A stretch of DNA of 64,000 nt from Pseudomonas reactans (GTDB lineage: Bacteria; Pseudomonadota; Gammaproteobacteria; Pseudomonadales; Pseudomonadaceae), in the NCBI RefSeq assembly GCF_013385825.1, contig NZ_JACAPG010000012.1:368298-432297 (forward strand), read 5' to 3'. Positions 42,630 through 55,616 of this stretch are shown piece by piece; position 1 is the stretch's first letter, and each line of letters starts with the position of its first letter. The notes under the pieces were generated by a model. That model made no database searches. It had not been told where the DNA came from and saw only the letters and a program-made list of their open reading frames with translations. The position numbers and the translations under genes are program-made.

Positions 42630-44144
42630 ATGCAATCGCGCCACTTGAAGTTACTCGCTGCTGCTACATTGACCGCATGGTCTCTCACTGCCGGGCTGGC
42701 ACACGCCGCCGGTGTCCTGACCATCGGTTGCCGTGAAGACAGCACCACGTTCGACCCGATCAAAAGCGCGCAAAACCGCGACACCTGGGTATTCGCCAAC
42801 GTCTACGACACCCTGGTACGCGTCGACAACCTGGGCACCAAGATGGAGCCGGGCCTGGCCGAAAGCTGGGACATTTCCAAGGATGGCCTGACCTACACCT
42901 TCAAACTGCGTGATGCGAAGTTCTCCGATGGCTCGGCGATCACCGCCGAGGACGCCGCATTCAGCCTGCTGCGCATCCGCGACAACAAGGCCTCGCTGTG
43001 GGCCGATCCGTTCAACTTGATCAACACGGCCAAGGCGTCGGACCCGAAAACCCTGGTGGTCACCCTGAAGACCCCGGCGGTAGCCTTCCTCTCGCAATTA
43101 GCGTCGCCGACGGTGTCGATCCTGTCGGAAAAAGCCATGACCAAAATGGGCGAAGACGCCTACTCGGAAAACCCGGTGACTTCCGGCGCGTTTACCGTGG
43201 ACGAGTGGCGCAAGGGTGATCGGGTGATCCTGAAGAAGAACCCGAATTTCTGGCAGGCCAAGAACGTAAGCCTGGATGGCGTGGAGTGGGTCTCCGTGAC
43301 CGACGACAACACACGCATGCGCATGGTGCAGAACAACGAGCTGGACACGGCGATCTTCGTACCCTTCTCGCGGGTCGAGGAGCTGAAGAAAGACAAGAAC
43401 GTGGTGATCCACGCCGACCCGTCTACTCGTGAAGATCACCTGCTGATCAACCACGAGCACGGCCTGCTGGCCAAGCCGGAAGTGCGTCAGGCGCTGGACA
43501 TGGCCATCGACAAACAATCACTGGTGAAGACCGCCACTTACGGTCAAGGCACCGTGGCTTATTCCTACATTCCAAAGGGCTCGTTGTACCACTACGCCAA
43601 CAACCTGCAACGCCCGTATGACCCGACCGCCGCCAAGAAGCTGCTGGAGCAGGCCGGCGCCAAGGACTTGAAGCTCAACTACGTGGTCAACGCCGGCAAC
43701 GAAGCCGACGAGCAGATTGCGGTGATCATCAAGGACCAACTGGCCAAGGTCGGTGTGACGGCCAACCTGCAAAAGGTCGACCCGACCCAGAGCTGGCAGA
43801 TGCTGGTGGACGGTGAGTACGACATTTCGGTGATGTACTGGACCAACGACATCCTCGACCCGGACCAGAAGACCACCTTCGTGCTAGGCCATGACACCAA
43901 CCAGAACTACATGACCCGCTACAAGAACGACAAGGTCAAGGCGCTGGTGGCACAGGCGCGCATCGAGGCGGACCCGGCCAAGCGTGAGCAGATGTATGTG
44001 GAGTTGCAGAAACTGGCGAAACAGGACGTGAACTGGATCGACTTGTACTACAGCCCGTACATCAACATCTCACGCAAGAATGTGAGCAACTTCCTGCAAA
44101 ACCCGCTGGGCCGTTTCACCCTCGAAGAGGTCGTGAAAAACTGA
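42630..44144 (+). CDS. aapF: Peptide/amide ABC transporter periplasmic binding protein (AapF-like)
   Basis: A 504-aa family-5 extracellular solute-binding protein. Signal peptide MQSRHLKLLAAATLTAWSLTAGLAHA, cut near AAG. Family body: TTFDPIKSAQNRDTWVFANVYDTLVR, MEPGLAESWDISKDGLTYTFKLRDAKFSDGSAITAEDAAFSLLR. Last gene of the pip/aap operon; in the described system this protein captures the signal or substrate. Followed by a REPIN. Confidence 0.92.
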   Translation: MQSRHLKLLAAATLTAWSLTAGLAHAAGVLTIGCREDSTTFDPIKSAQNRDTWVFANVYDTLVRVDNLGTKMEPGLAESWDISKDGLTYTFKLRDAKFSDGSAITAEDAAFSLLRIRDNKASLWADPFNLINTAKASDPKTLVVTLKTPAVAFLSQLASPTVSILSEKAMTKMGEDAYSENPVTSGAFTVDEWRKGDRVILKKNPNFWQAKNVSLDGVEWVSVTDDNTRMRMVQNNELDTAIFVPFSRVEELKKDKNVVIHADPSTREDHLLINHEHGLLAKPEVRQALDMAIDKQSLVKTATYGQGTVAYSYIPKGSLYHYANNLQRPYDPTAAKKLLEQAGAKDLKLNYVVNAGNEADEQIAVIIKDQLAKVGVTANLQKVDPTQSWQMLVDGEYDISVMYWTNDILDPDQKTTFVLGHDTNQNYMTRYKNDKVKALVAQARIEADPAKREQMYVELQKLAKQDVNWIDLYYSPYINISRKNVSNFLQNPLGRFTLEEVVKN

Positions 44145-44151
44145 CGGATTC

Positions 44152-44253
44152 CTGTAGGAGCGAGCTTGCTCGCGAAGAACCTGAGAGCGCCGCGTTAAAC
44201 CATACTCGCTGCGCCATCGTTAACGATTTTCGCGAGCAAGCTCGCTCCTACAG
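44152..44253. repeat. REPIN (inverted REP pair)
   Basis: CTGTAGGAGCGAGCTTGCTCG and its inverse copy with a 52-bp spacer; the spacer start (ACCTGAGAGCGC) parallels that of the REPIN at 14.3 kb, so the two are recent relatives. It lies between convergent aapF and yciK. Confidence 0.9.
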
Positions 44254-44264
44254 GGGGCGCAGCA

Positions 44265-45005
44265 TTATTGCGCGTCAAACGCCTGGCCGTTGATGCCCGC
44301 ACTGTCCGGCCCCATCAGGTACAGGTACACCGGCATGATCTCTTCCGGAGCAGGCCGCTCCATCGGGTTTTCCCCTGGATACGCCTGGGCGCGCATGCTG
44401 GTGCGCGTGCCACCTGGGTTGATGCTGTTGGAGCGTACCGCTGCCACATCCTCAAGCTCATCGGCCAAGGTTTGCATCAAGCCTTCGGTCGCAAACTTCG
44501 ACACGCCATAAGCACCCCAATAAGCCCGGCCCTTGCGCCCGACGCTGCTGGAGGTAAACACCACCGACGCATCCTGGGACAGCTTGAGCAGCGGCAGCAA
44601 GGTGCTGGTCAACATGAACATCGCGTTGACGTTCACGTGCATCACCCGCATGAAGTTCTCACCCGACAACTGCTCGATCGGCGTGCGTGGGCCGATGATC
44701 GAGGCGTTGTGCAGCAGGCCGTCGAGGTGGCCGAATTCCTTTTCGATCATCGCAGCCAGCTCATCGTATTGATGGGGCAGGGCGGTCTCCAGGTTGAACG
44801 GAATCACCACGGGTTGCGGTTGGCCCGCCGCTTCGATTTCGTCATATACCTGGGCCAGGTTGGCTTCGGTCTTGCCCAGCAAAAGCACGGTGGCGCCATG
44901 GGCGGCGTAGGTTTTTGCCGCCGCGGCGCCGATCCCGCGACCGGCGCCGGTCACCAGGATCACCCGGCCTTTGAGCAGTTCTGGACGTGCGGAGTAATCA
45001 AACAT
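44265..45005 (-). CDS. yciK: YciK family SDR oxidoreductase
   Basis: A 246-aa short-chain dehydrogenase. NAD(P) motif ILVTGAGRGIGAAAAKTYA, LLHNASIIGPRTP, catalytic Ser region VVFTSSSVGRKGRAYWGAYGVSKFATEGLMQ (Tyr-x3-Lys). YciK is conserved next to ubiG-mupP in Pseudomonas; its physiological substrate is unknown. ATG at 45005 has GAGG 7 bases upstream. Last gene of the mtaD-ubiG-mupP-yciK run. Confidence 0.92.
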   Translation of the reverse strand: MFDYSARPELLKGRVILVTGAGRGIGAAAAKTYAAHGATVLLLGKTEANLAQVYDEIEAAGQPQPVVIPFNLETALPHQYDELAAMIEKEFGHLDGLLHNASIIGPRTPIEQLSGENFMRVMHVNVNAMFMLTSTLLPLLKLSQDASVVFTSSSVGRKGRAYWGAYGVSKFATEGLMQTLADELEDVAAVRSNSINPGGTRTSMRAQAYPGENPMERPAPEEIMPVYLYLMGPDSAGINGQAFDAQ

Positions 45006-45058
45006 AAACAACCTCGACAGAATTCACAGAAAATCCATGTGATTGATCGCAGCCAGGG

Positions 45059-45159
45059 CTTTTGTGGCGAGGGAGCTTGCTCCCGCTGGGGCGCGAAGCG
45101 GCCCAAAAAGATAGGCCTGCTACGCAGTCCAGCGGGAGCAAGCTCCCTCGCCACAAAAG
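45059..45159. repeat. REPIN (inverted repeat pair, GGGAGCTTGCTCCC type)
   Basis: CTTTTGTGGCGAGGGAGCTTG and its inverse flank about 40 bp between mupP and yciK. A third REP sub-type in this window. Confidence 0.85.
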
Positions 45160-45183
45160 CGCATCAGCCGCGAGTAGTCTCGA

Positions 45184-45855
45184 TCAGCAACTGCACAGTG
45201 CGTTATCCAGCACCTTGCGCAGTTCCAGCGGGTGATCCACCACCACATCGGCGCCCCAATGGCGCGGGTTGTCGTCCGGGTGGATGTAGCCGTAGGTGAC
45301 CGCTGCAGTGCGCGTGCCAGCGTCGCGGCCGGACTCGATATCGCGCAGGTCATCGCCCACAAACAATACGCTGGCCGGGTCCAGGTCGAGCATCTTGCAC
45401 GCCAGGATCATCGGCTCCGGGTCCGGCTTGCTGTTCTTCACATGGTCCGGGCAAATCAGCAGCGCCGAGCGCTCGGCCAGGCCCAATTGCTGCATGATCG
45501 GTTCGGCAAAACGCAGGGGTTTGTTGGTGACCACGCCCCAGACCAGCTTGGACTTCTCGATGTCTTCCAGCAGTTCGGCCATACCGTCGAACAGTTTGCT
45601 GTGGACCGCGCACCCTTTGAGGTAGCGCTCGAGGAATTCCTGGCGCAGTTCTTCAAAGCCTGGGGATTCCGGGTCCATGGAAAAGGTCACGGCCACCATC
45701 GCCTTCGCACCGCCGGAGATTTCATCGCGGATGTGCTGAGGGTTGATCGGCGCCAGGTCGCGGTCGGCGCGCATGGCCTGGCAGATGGCGATAAAGTCCG
45801 GCGCGGTATCCAGCAGGGTACCGTCCATGTCGAAGAGAACCGCTCGCAACTTCAC
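45184..45855 (-). CDS. mupP: N-acetylmuramic acid 6-phosphate phosphatase MupP (HAD family)
   Basis: A 223-aa HAD phosphatase: motif [13 protein letters not shown] (Asp9, Asp11), motif II VVTNKP, motif III lysine in NSKPDPEPM, motif [13 protein letters not shown]. Formerly annotated Gph (phosphoglycolate phosphatase), but the gene between ubiG and yciK in Pseudomonas is MupP, which works in cell-wall recycling and contributes to intrinsic fosfomycin resistance. Product assigned mainly on gene order plus fold. Confidence 0.85.
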   Translation of the reverse strand: MKLRAVLFDMDGTLLDTAPDFIAICQAMRADRDLAPINPQHIRDEISGGAKAMVAVTFSMDPESPGFEELRQEFLERYLKGCAVHSKLFDGMAELLEDIEKSKLVWGVVTNKPLRFAEPIMQQLGLAERSALLICPDHVKNSKPDPEPMILACKMLDLDPASVLFVGDDLRDIESGRDAGTRTAAVTYGYIHPDDNPRHWGADVVVDHPLELRKVLDNALCSC

Positions 45856-45859
45856 AGGC

Positions 45860-46558
45860 TCACTCCTCGCGCAGGGTCTGGATCATGTAGTTGACGTCAA
45901 CGTCGTTGGCCAGCTTGTAGTGCTTGGTCAGCGGGTTGTAGGTCAGGCCGATGATGTCCTTGACGGTCAGCCCGGCCTGGCGGCTCCAGGCGCCCAGCTC
46001 GGACGGGCGGATGAATTTCTTGAAGTCATGGGTGCCGCGCGGCAGCAGCTTCATGATGTATTCAGCGCCGATGATCGCGAACAGGTAGGCCTTGGGGTTG
46101 CGGTTGATGGTGGAGAAGAACACTTGGCCGCCGGGCTTGACCATGCGGAAGCAGGCGCGGATCACCGAGGACGGGTCCGGTACGTGCTCGAGCATTTCCA
46201 GGCAGGTGACGACGTCGAACTGCTCGGGCATTTCTTCGGCCAGGGCTTCGGCGGTGATCTGGCGGTACTCGACGTTCACGCCGGATTCCAGTTGATGCAG
46301 TTGGGCCACGGCCAAGGGCGCTTCGCCCATGTCGATGCCCATCACGGTCGCGCCGCGCTGTGCCATGGCTTCGCTGAGGATGCCGCCGCCGCAACCCACG
46401 TCCAACACCTTCTTGCCGGCCAGGTTGACGCGCTCGTCAATCCAGTTGACCCGCAGCGGGTTGATGTCGTGCAGCGGCTTGAACTCGCTCTCGCGGTCCC
46501 ACCAGCGGTGGGCCAGGGCTTCAAACTTGGCGATTTCGGCGTGGTCGACGTTGCTCAT
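45860..46558 (-). CDS. ubiG: Bifunctional ubiquinone O-methyltransferase UbiG
   Basis: A 232-aa SAM methyltransferase that carries out both O-methylation steps of ubiquinone synthesis. Marks: [27 protein letters not shown] motif [48 protein letters not shown]. Ends 4 bp before mupP. Start at 46558 ([16 protein letters not shown]) fits the family. Confidence 0.95.
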   Translation of the reverse strand: MSNVDHAEIAKFEALAHRWWDRESEFKPLHDINPLRVNWIDERVNLAGKKVLDVGCGGGILSEAMAQRGATVMGIDMGEAPLAVAQLHQLESGVNVEYRQITAEALAEEMPEQFDVVTCLEMLEHVPDPSSVIRACFRMVKPGGQVFFSTINRNPKAYLFAIIGAEYIMKLLPRGTHDFKKFIRPSELGAWSRQAGLTVKDIIGLTYNPLTKHYKLANDVDVNYMIQTLREE

Positions 46559-46622
46559 GGTGAATCCTCTAAACCTGATAAATCGTTGGGTCAGTTCTGA
46601 ACCCAAGGGTTCAAAACCTTCG

Positions 46623-47954
46623 TTATTCGCTGTGCCCGCTGATGCGTTGGCCCCAGGCAATGGCCGTGGCGGTCAACTGTTGTTCATCCATGCGGGTCAA
46701 TTGCCGGTCGTCGAGCAACTGCTTGCCGGCGACCCAAAGGTGTTTCACACAATCGCGTCCGGTGGCATATATAAGCTGCGAGACCGGATCGTAGATCGGT
46801 TGTTGCGCCAGCCCCGAGAGATCGAAGGCGACGATATCCGCCGCCTTGCCGACCTCCAGCGAGCCAATCTCGCTTTCCAGGCCCATGGCCCGTGCACCGT
46901 TGAGGGTGGCCATGCGCAGGGCGCGATGGGCATCCAGTGCGGTGGCCGAACCGGCGACGGCCTTGGCCAGCATCGCTGCGGTGCGGGTTTCACCCAGCAG
47001 GTCGAGGTCATTGTTGCTGGCGGCGCCATCGGTGCCGATGGCCACGTTCACGCCAGCCTGCCACAGGCGCTCCACTGGGCAAAAGCCGCTGGCCAGTTTC
47101 AGGTTGGATTCCGGGCAGTGAATGATGCTGGTGTTGCTTTCTACCAGCAAAGCCAGGTCATCCTCGCTGATTTGGGTCATATGAACGGCCTGGAAGCGCG
47201 GGCCCAGTAGCCCGAGGCGACCCAGGCGCGATAATGGCCGTTCGCCAGTCTGCTCGACGGCTTGCTGCACTTCAAAGGCGGTTTCGTGAACATGCATGTG
47301 GATCGCGGCGTCCAGCTCTTCGGCGATTACACGGATTTTCTCCAGGTTGTCATCGCACACCGTGTAGGGCGCGTGCGGGCCGAAGGTGATCTTGATGCGC
47401 GGGTGGTGCTTGAGGTCGCCGAATAGCTCGACGCCCTGGCGAATCGCCTCGTCAGGTGTGCTGGCGCCGGGGATCGGGAAGTCGAGGATCGGGATTGCGA
47501 TCTGCGCGCGCATGCCGCTGTTGTGCACGCAGTCACTGGCGACCTTGGGGTAGAAGTACATGTCGGAGAAACAGGTGATGCCACCTTTGAGCTGTTCGGC
47601 GATGGCCAGGTCGGTGCCGTCGCGGACGAAGGCTTCATCGACCCACTTGGCCTCGGCTGGCCAGATGTGCTTTTCCAGCCAGGTCATCAGCGGCAGGTCG
47701 TCGGCCAGGCCACGAAACAGGCTCATCGCCGCATGCCCGTGGGCGTTGATTAGGCCGGGGCTGAGCAGCATGCCGGGCAGTTCGCGCACTTCGTTGGCCG
47801 AAAGCTTCAACGCCGCGGCCCTGGGCCCGATAAACGCGATGCGCCCGTCGCGAATGCCCAGGCCGTGCTCCTTGAGCACCACGCCAGCGGGTTCGACAGG
47901 TACCAGCCAGGTTGGCAGCAACAATAAGTCGAGCGGGGCGGCAGTGGCGGTCAT
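46623..47954 (-). CDS. mtaD: 5'-methylthioadenosine/S-adenosylhomocysteine deaminase (TRZ/ATZ amidohydrolase)
   Basis: A 443-aa metal amidohydrolase: [11 protein letters not shown] (metal His pair), [16 protein letters not shown] and [12 protein letters not shown]. In P. aeruginosa the equivalent gene beside mtnA deaminates methylthioadenosine to methylthioinosine, feeding the salvage route that MtnA continues. Here mtnA is divergent and 109 bp away, consistent with that job. It heads the run mtaD-ubiG-mupP-yciK. Confidence 0.88.
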   Translation of the reverse strand: MTATAAPLDLLLLPTWLVPVEPAGVVLKEHGLGIRDGRIAFIGPRAAALKLSANEVRELPGMLLSPGLINAHGHAAMSLFRGLADDLPLMTWLEKHIWPAEAKWVDEAFVRDGTDLAIAEQLKGGITCFSDMYFYPKVASDCVHNSGMRAQIAIPILDFPIPGASTPDEAIRQGVELFGDLKHHPRIKITFGPHAPYTVCDDNLEKIRVIAEELDAAIHMHVHETAFEVQQAVEQTGERPLSRLGRLGLLGPRFQAVHMTQISEDDLALLVESNTSIIHCPESNLKLASGFCPVERLWQAGVNVAIGTDGAASNNDLDLLGETRTAAMLAKAVAGSATALDAHRALRMATLNGARAMGLESEIGSLEVGKAADIVAFDLSGLAQQPIYDPVSQLIYATGRDCVKHLWVAGKQLLDDRQLTRMDEQQLTATAIAWGQRISGHSE

Positions 47955-48063
47955 CGCAGGCTTCTTCCCAGGCAGCTATATAAAGAAGGGCGAAGTATAC
48001 CCGAGCGTCCTGGCTGGCGGATCGCTATAATCGGCGGCTTTGTTTATGAGTGCGGAGTAAGGG

Positions 48064-49140
48064 ATGCGCGATCGACTGTTGGCAGCGGAGAAAGTGAAGG
48101 CCATCGATTGGCGTGATGGCGCGCTGTACCTGCTCGATCAGCGTGCCTTGCCGTCCCGGGAAAGCTGGGTGGCCTGCGTGACGGTCGATGACGTGGCGGC
48201 CGCCATTCGTTCGATGGTGGTGCGCGGTGCGCCGGCCATCGGCATCAGCGCCGCGTATGGCCTGGTGCTGGCCGCCCGTGAGTGCATCGCCGAGGGTGGT
48301 GACTGGCAGGCCGCGTGGGAAGAAGACTACGCACTGCTGGCTGATACCCGTCCCACCGCGTCGAACCTGTTCTGGGCGTTGAAACGCATGCGCGACCGCC
48401 TGGACCGCGTCAAAAAACACGCCGATCCGCTGGCGGTGCTGGAGGCGGAAGCCATTGCCATCCATGAAAGTGATCGCGAAGCCAATCTCACCATGGCTCA
48501 GTTGGGCGTCGAACTGATCCGCAAGCATCAGGGCAATGCCCAGGCCATCCTTACCCACGGCAATGCAGGCGCCCTGGCGACCGGCGGCGTGGGTACGGCG
48601 CTCGGGGTGATTCGTGCGGCCTACCTGGAAGGGATGGTCGAGCAGGTCTACGCCAATGAAACCCGGCCCTGGCTGCAAGGTTCGCGGCTGACCGCCTGGG
48701 AGCTGGCGGGCGAGGGCATCCCGGTGACGGTGAATGCCGATTCGGCCGGCGCGCACATTCTCAAGACCAAAGGTGTGACCTGGGTGATCGTCGGTGCCGA
48801 TTGCATTGCCGCCAATGGCGATGTGATCAGCAAGATCGGTACTTACCAGTTGGCGGTGTGTGCGATGCACCACGGCGTGCGCTTCATGGTGGTGGCGCCG
48901 AGTTCAACCCTCGATCTGATGATGGCCACTGGTGATGACGTCGCTCTGGAAGAGCGCGATACCGGCGAGTTGCTGGAAGTCGCCGGCCAGCGTTTTGCCG
49001 CCGATGTCAGCGCCTTCAATCCGGTGTTTGACGTGACCCCGGCGGACCTGATCGACGTGATCGTGACCGAAAAAGGCGTGGTCGAACGGCCGGACACCGC
49101 CAAGCTGGCTAAACTGATGTGCCGTAAACGCCTGCATTAA
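48064..49140 (+). CDS. mtnA: Methylthioribose-1-phosphate isomerase
   Basis: A 358-aa eIF2B-like isomerase that turns 5-methylthioribose-1-phosphate into methylthioribulose-1-phosphate in methionine salvage. Marks: [41 protein letters not shown] (catalytic Cys is replaced here by the HGNAG loop as usual around it), [23 protein letters not shown] (catalytic Asp), [18 protein letters not shown]. Starts the strand that continues to gyrA. Confidence 0.94.
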   Translation: MRDRLLAAEKVKAIDWRDGALYLLDQRALPSRESWVACVTVDDVAAAIRSMVVRGAPAIGISAAYGLVLAARECIAEGGDWQAAWEEDYALLADTRPTASNLFWALKRMRDRLDRVKKHADPLAVLEAEAIAIHESDREANLTMAQLGVELIRKHQGNAQAILTHGNAGALATGGVGTALGVIRAAYLEGMVEQVYANETRPWLQGSRLTAWELAGEGIPVTVNADSAGAHILKTKGVTWVIVGADCIAANGDVISKIGTYQLAVCAMHHGVRFMVVAPSSTLDLMMATGDDVALEERDTGELLEVAGQRFAADVSAFNPVFDVTPADLIDVIVTEKGVVERPDTAKLAKLMCRKRLH

Positions 49141-49443
49141 GCCAATTTGCTTTCGAAATTGGGCTTGGATCCAGCTCTGAGCCCCTCTCGTCGCCCTCAA
49201 GCCTGTCATCCGTCAAATTACTAGCCTCCATGCGCATCAGGGGGATAGGTGCGTGGCGGCGATTGTGATAACATCCGGCGGTTTCCAGGGCCGCCCCAAG
49301 GGGTTGCCCATAACGTGCAGATCCGTGTCATAACTCGTTGATTTGTCGTAAGTCGTTGTCCGGCGCTTTGCCGGCAACGGCGAGCTTCGTTCGTCCCATA
49401 TGGATGTGACGAGGTTTCACCCGAAAAAGGAATCAGGCTTCTC
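49141..49443 (+). other. Leader region between mtnA and gyrA
   Basis: About 300 bp with no supportable gene. It probably contains the gyrA promoter; AAAAAGGAATC just before the gyrA ATG is a good ribosome-binding site. A short inverted repeat CCAATTT...AAATTGG directly after mtnA lacks a T-run and is not called a terminator. Confidence 0.6.
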
Positions 49444-52098
<2,655 letters not shown>

Positions 52099-52108
52099 GC
52101 GGACACAC

Positions 52109-52134
52109 AGGGGGCGGATGAAGATTCGCCCCCT
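52109..52134 (+). terminator. Probable terminator of gyrA
   Basis: AGGGGGCG pairs with CGCCCCCT over a 10-base loop; the following T-run (TTGTTGTTTG) is broken, so it is weaker than the others here. Confidence 0.65.
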
Positions 52135-52157
52135 TGTTGTTTGTCCCCTTTGAAACA

Positions 52158-52244
52158 TGTGGGAGCTGGCTTGCCTGCGATGGCATCACCGCGGTATCAC
52201 TGAAATACCGAGGCGCCTGTATCGCAGGCAAGCCAGCTCCTACA
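52158..52244. repeat. REPIN (inverted REP pair)
   Basis: TGTGGGAGCTGGCTTGCCTG and, inverted, CAGGCAAGCCAGCTCCTACA with a roughly 40-bp spacer between gyrA and serC. The outer GTGGGAG/CTCCTAC pair is imperfect, unlike the other REPINs. Confidence 0.85.
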
Positions 52245-52314
52245 ACGGTCCGCTCCAACAAAAGAGTGTTGCCGAATACGATTGCAGCCCCACCAGATCA
52301 GAGTGAGATTGGAT

Positions 52315-53400
52315 GTGAGCAAGAGAGCCTATAACTTCTGTGCCGGTCCCGCGGCGCTTCCTGAAGCAGTCCTGCAGCGTGCGCAGGGTGAACTCCTCGA
52401 CTGGCATGGAAAAGGCCTCTCCGTGATGGAAATGAGCCATCGCAGCGATGAGTTCGTGTCCATCGCCACCAAGGCCGAGCAGGATCTGCGCGACTTGCTG
52501 GACATCCCATCCAATTACAAAGTGCTGTTCCTGCAGGGCGGCGCCAGCCAGCAGTTCGCCCAGATCCCGCTGAACCTGCTGCCGGAAGACGGCACGGCTG
52601 ACTATATCGACACGGGCATCTGGGGCCAGAAGGCCATTGAAGAGGCCTCCCGTTACGGCCACATCAATGTCGCGGGTACCGCCAAGCCGTACGACTACTT
52701 CGCCATTCCCGGTCAGAACGAGTGGAAGCTATCGAAGGACGCTGCCTACGTGCACTACGTCGCGAACGAAACCATCGGCGGCCTGGAGTTTGACTGGGTG
52801 CCGGAGGTGGGTGACGTGCCGCTGGTGTGCGACATGTCCTCGGACATCCTTTCGCGTCCTATCGATGTATCCAAGTACGGCATGATCTACGCCGGTGCGC
52901 AGAAGAACATCGGCCCGAGCGGCATCCTGGTCAACATCATTCGCGAAGACCTGCTCGGTCGCGCCCGTTCGCTGTGCCCGACCATGCTCAACTACAAGGT
53001 CGCGGCCGATAATGGCTCGATGTACAACACGCCGCCGGCGTTTGCCTGGTACCTCTCCGGCCTGGTGTTCGAATGGCTTAAAGAGCAGGGTGGTGTGGCT
53101 GCCATGGGTAAGCTCAACGAAGTGAAGAAGCGCACCCTGTACGACTTCATCGATGCCAGCGGTCTGTACAGCAACCCGATCAACCTGACTGACCGCTCAT
53201 GGATGAACGTGCCGTTCCGCCTGGCTGACGACCGTCTGGACAAGCCATTCCTGGTCGGTGCCGACGAACGTGGCTTGCTGAACCTCAAGGGTCACCGTTC
53301 GGTCGGTGGCATGCGCGCGTCCATTTACAACGCCGTCGACATCCACGCGATCAACGCGCTGGTTGCCTACATGGCGGAGTTCGAAAAGGAACACGGCTAA
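52315..53400 (+). CDS. serC: Phosphoserine aminotransferase
   Basis: A 361-aa PLP enzyme that makes 3-phosphoserine in serine synthesis and the 4-phosphohydroxythreonine step of pyridoxine synthesis. Starts with GTG (SKRAYNFCAGPAALPEAVLQRAQ); marks are FLQGGASQQFAQIPLNLL, VCDMSSDILSRPID, YAGAQKNIGPSG (Schiff-base Lys). The stop TAA shares its last base with the ATG of pheA, coupling the two. First gene of the aromatic supra-operon. Confidence 0.97.
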   Translation: MSKRAYNFCAGPAALPEAVLQRAQGELLDWHGKGLSVMEMSHRSDEFVSIATKAEQDLRDLLDIPSNYKVLFLQGGASQQFAQIPLNLLPEDGTADYIDTGIWGQKAIEEASRYGHINVAGTAKPYDYFAIPGQNEWKLSKDAAYVHYVANETIGGLEFDWVPEVGDVPLVCDMSSDILSRPIDVSKYGMIYAGAQKNIGPSGILVNIIREDLLGRARSLCPTMLNYKVAADNGSMYNTPPAFAWYLSGLVFEWLKEQGGVAAMGKLNEVKKRTLYDFIDASGLYSNPINLTDRSWMNVPFRLADDRLDKPFLVGADERGLLNLKGHRSVGGMRASIYNAVDIHAINALVAYMAEFEKEHG

Positions 53401-54494
53401 TGTCTGAGCAAGAACTCAAGGCCTTGCGCGTACGCATTGACAGCCTGGACGAGAAAGTCCTGGAGCTGATCAGTGAGCGCGCGCGGTGCGCCCAGGAAGT
53501 GGCACGGGTGAAGATGGCGTCCCTGGCGGAAGGTGAGGTGCCGGTGTTCTACCGACCCGAGCGTGAAGCCCAGGTGCTCAAGCGCGTGATGGAGCGTAAT
53601 AAAGGCCCGCTGGGCAACGAAGAGATGGCGCGGCTGTTCCGCGAAATCATGTCGTCGTGCCTGGCCCTGGAGCAGCCGCTGAAAGTGGCTTACCTCGGCC
53701 CCGAAGGGACCTTCACCCAAGCTGCGGCCATGAAGCACTTCGGCCACGCGGTGATCAGCAAGCCAATGGCGGCGATCGACGAAGTGTTCCGTGAAGTGGC
53801 GGCCGGTGCGGTGAATTTTGGCGTGGTGCCGGTGGAAAACTCCACCGAGGGCGCGGTCAACCACACGCTGGACAGCTTTCTCGAACATGACATGGTGATC
53901 TGCGGCGAAGTCGAACTGCGCATCCACCATCACCTGCTGGTGGGCGAGAACACCAAGACCGACAGCATCAGCCGTATCTACTCCCACGCCCAGTCCCTGG
54001 CTCAGTGCCGCAAGTGGCTGGACGCGCATTACCCGAATGTCGAGCGCGTGGCGGTCTCCAGCAATGCCGAGGCGGCCAAGCGGGTCAAGGGTGAGTGGAA
54101 CTCGGCGGCCATCGCTGGTGATATGGCAGCGGGCCTGTATGGCCTGACGCGTCTGGCCGAGAAAATCGAGGACCGCCCGGACAACTCCACGCGCTTCCTG
54201 ATGATCGGCAGCCAGGAAGTGCCGCCAACTGGCGACGACAAGACTTCCATCATCGTCTCCATGAGTAACAAGCCCGGCGCGCTGCATGAGCTACTGGTGC
54301 CGTTCCACGATAACGGGATTGACCTGACGCGCATCGAGACTCGTCCTTCGCGCAGCGGTAAATGGACTTACGTGTTCTTTATCGACTTCATCGGCCACCA
54401 CCGCGACCCACTGGTCAAAGGTGTGCTGGAGAAAATCAGTCAGGAAGCCGTGGCACTCAAGGTGCTGGGCTCTTACCCGAAAGCGGTTTTGTGA
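53400..54494 (+). CDS. pheA: Bifunctional chorismate mutase/prephenate dehydratase (P-protein)
   Basis: A 364-aa enzyme leading to phenylalanine. Chorismate mutase at residues 1-90 (LRVRIDSLDEKVLELISERARCAQEVARVK), prephenate dehydratase at about 95-275 (AYLGPEGTFTQAAA, NSTEGAVNHTLD, NSTRFLMIG with the catalytic Thr) and an ACT domain at about 285-360 (KPGALHELLVPFHDNGIDLTRIETRPSR) for phenylalanine feedback. Confidence 0.98.
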   Translation: MSEQELKALRVRIDSLDEKVLELISERARCAQEVARVKMASLAEGEVPVFYRPEREAQVLKRVMERNKGPLGNEEMARLFREIMSSCLALEQPLKVAYLGPEGTFTQAAAMKHFGHAVISKPMAAIDEVFREVAAGAVNFGVVPVENSTEGAVNHTLDSFLEHDMVICGEVELRIHHHLLVGENTKTDSISRIYSHAQSLAQCRKWLDAHYPNVERVAVSSNAEAAKRVKGEWNSAAIAGDMAAGLYGLTRLAEKIEDRPDNSTRFLMIGSQEVPPTGDDKTSIIVSMSNKPGALHELLVPFHDNGIDLTRIETRPSRSGKWTYVFFIDFIGHHRDPLVKGVLEKISQEAVALKVLGSYPKAVL

Positions 54495-54503
54495 GGCTTT
54501 AAC

Positions 54504-55616
54504 ATGAGTGGCAACTTCCTCGCCCTGGCTCAGCCGGGCGTGCAACAACTGTCGCCTTACGTTCCGGGCAAGCCTGTGGACGAGTTGGCGCGTGAGTTGA
54601 ACCTGGATCCGGTGAACATCGTCAAGCTGGCCAGTAACGAAAACCCGCTGGGCCCGAGCCCAAAAGTGTTGGCGGCGATTCGTGAAGAACTGGTTGAACT
54701 GACCCGCTACCCCGATGGCAACGGCTTTGCCCTCAAGTCACTGCTGGCGGAAAAATGCCGGGTCGAGCTGAACCAGGTCACCCTGGGCAACGGCTCCAAT
54801 GACATTCTTGAGCTGGTTGGCCGTGCATACTTGGCGCCGGGCTTGAACGCGGTGTTCAGTGAGCACGCGTTTGCGGTGTATCCGATCGTGACCCAGGCGG
54901 TCGGCGCTGATGCGCGCGTTGTTCCTGCGAAGGATTGGGGGCACGACCTGCCAGCCATGCTGGCGGCCATCGACGCCCAGACCCGGGTGGTGTTTATCGC
55001 CAACCCGAACAACCCGACCGGCACCTGGTTCGACGCACAGGCGTTGAATGACTTCCTGCAAGACGTGCCGGAACACGTGCTGGTCGTGCTGGACGAGGCC
55101 TACATCGAATATGCCGAAGGCAGTGATATGCCGAACGGCCTGGATTTCCTGGCGGCGTACCCGAACCTGCTGGTTTCGCGCACGTTCTCAAAGGCTTATG
55201 GCCTGGCGTCGCTGCGGGTCGGCTATGGCCTGTCCACTGCTGTAGTTGCCGATGTGCTGAACCGTGTGCGCCAGCCGTTCAACGTCAACAGTCTAGCCCT
55301 GGCGGCGGCCTGTGCTGCGGTGAAGGATGCCGAGTACCTGGAAGAAGGCCGTCGCATCAACGAAAGCGGCATGCTGCAACTGCAGGAAGGCTTCCGTGAG
55401 CTGGGGCTGGGCTGGATTCCGTCCAAGGGCAACTTCATTTGTGTTGATCTCGGCCAAGTGGCCGCGCCGGTGTTCCAGGGTCTGTTGCGCGAAGGCGTGA
55501 TCGTGCGTCCGACCGCCAACTACGGCATGCCGAACCACCTGCGTATTACCATCGGTCTGCCGGCAGAAAACGCCCGCTTCCTGGAGGCGCTGGCCAAGGT
55601 TCTGGCCCGTGGTTGA
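54504..55616 (+). CDS. hisC: Histidinol-phosphate/aromatic aminotransferase
   Basis: A 370-aa PLP aminotransferase of class II. Marks: LASNENPLGPSPKV, NPNNPTGTWF, VVLDEAYIEY, the lysine in SRTFSKAYGLASLRVGYG, and RPTANYGMPNHLRITIG. In pseudomonads this second HisC copy sits between pheA and tyrA and serves phenylalanine/tyrosine transamination as well as or in place of histidine synthesis. GAGG lies ahead of its ATG. Confidence 0.95.
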   Translation: MSGNFLALAQPGVQQLSPYVPGKPVDELARELNLDPVNIVKLASNENPLGPSPKVLAAIREELVELTRYPDGNGFALKSLLAEKCRVELNQVTLGNGSNDILELVGRAYLAPGLNAVFSEHAFAVYPIVTQAVGADARVVPAKDWGHDLPAMLAAIDAQTRVVFIANPNNPTGTWFDAQALNDFLQDVPEHVLVVLDEAYIEYAEGSDMPNGLDFLAAYPNLLVSRTFSKAYGLASLRVGYGLSTAVVADVLNRVRQPFNVNSLALAAACAAVKDAEYLEEGRRINESGMLQLQEGFRELGLGWIPSKGNFICVDLGQVAAPVFQGLLREGVIVRPTANYGMPNHLRITIGLPAENARFLEALAKVLARG

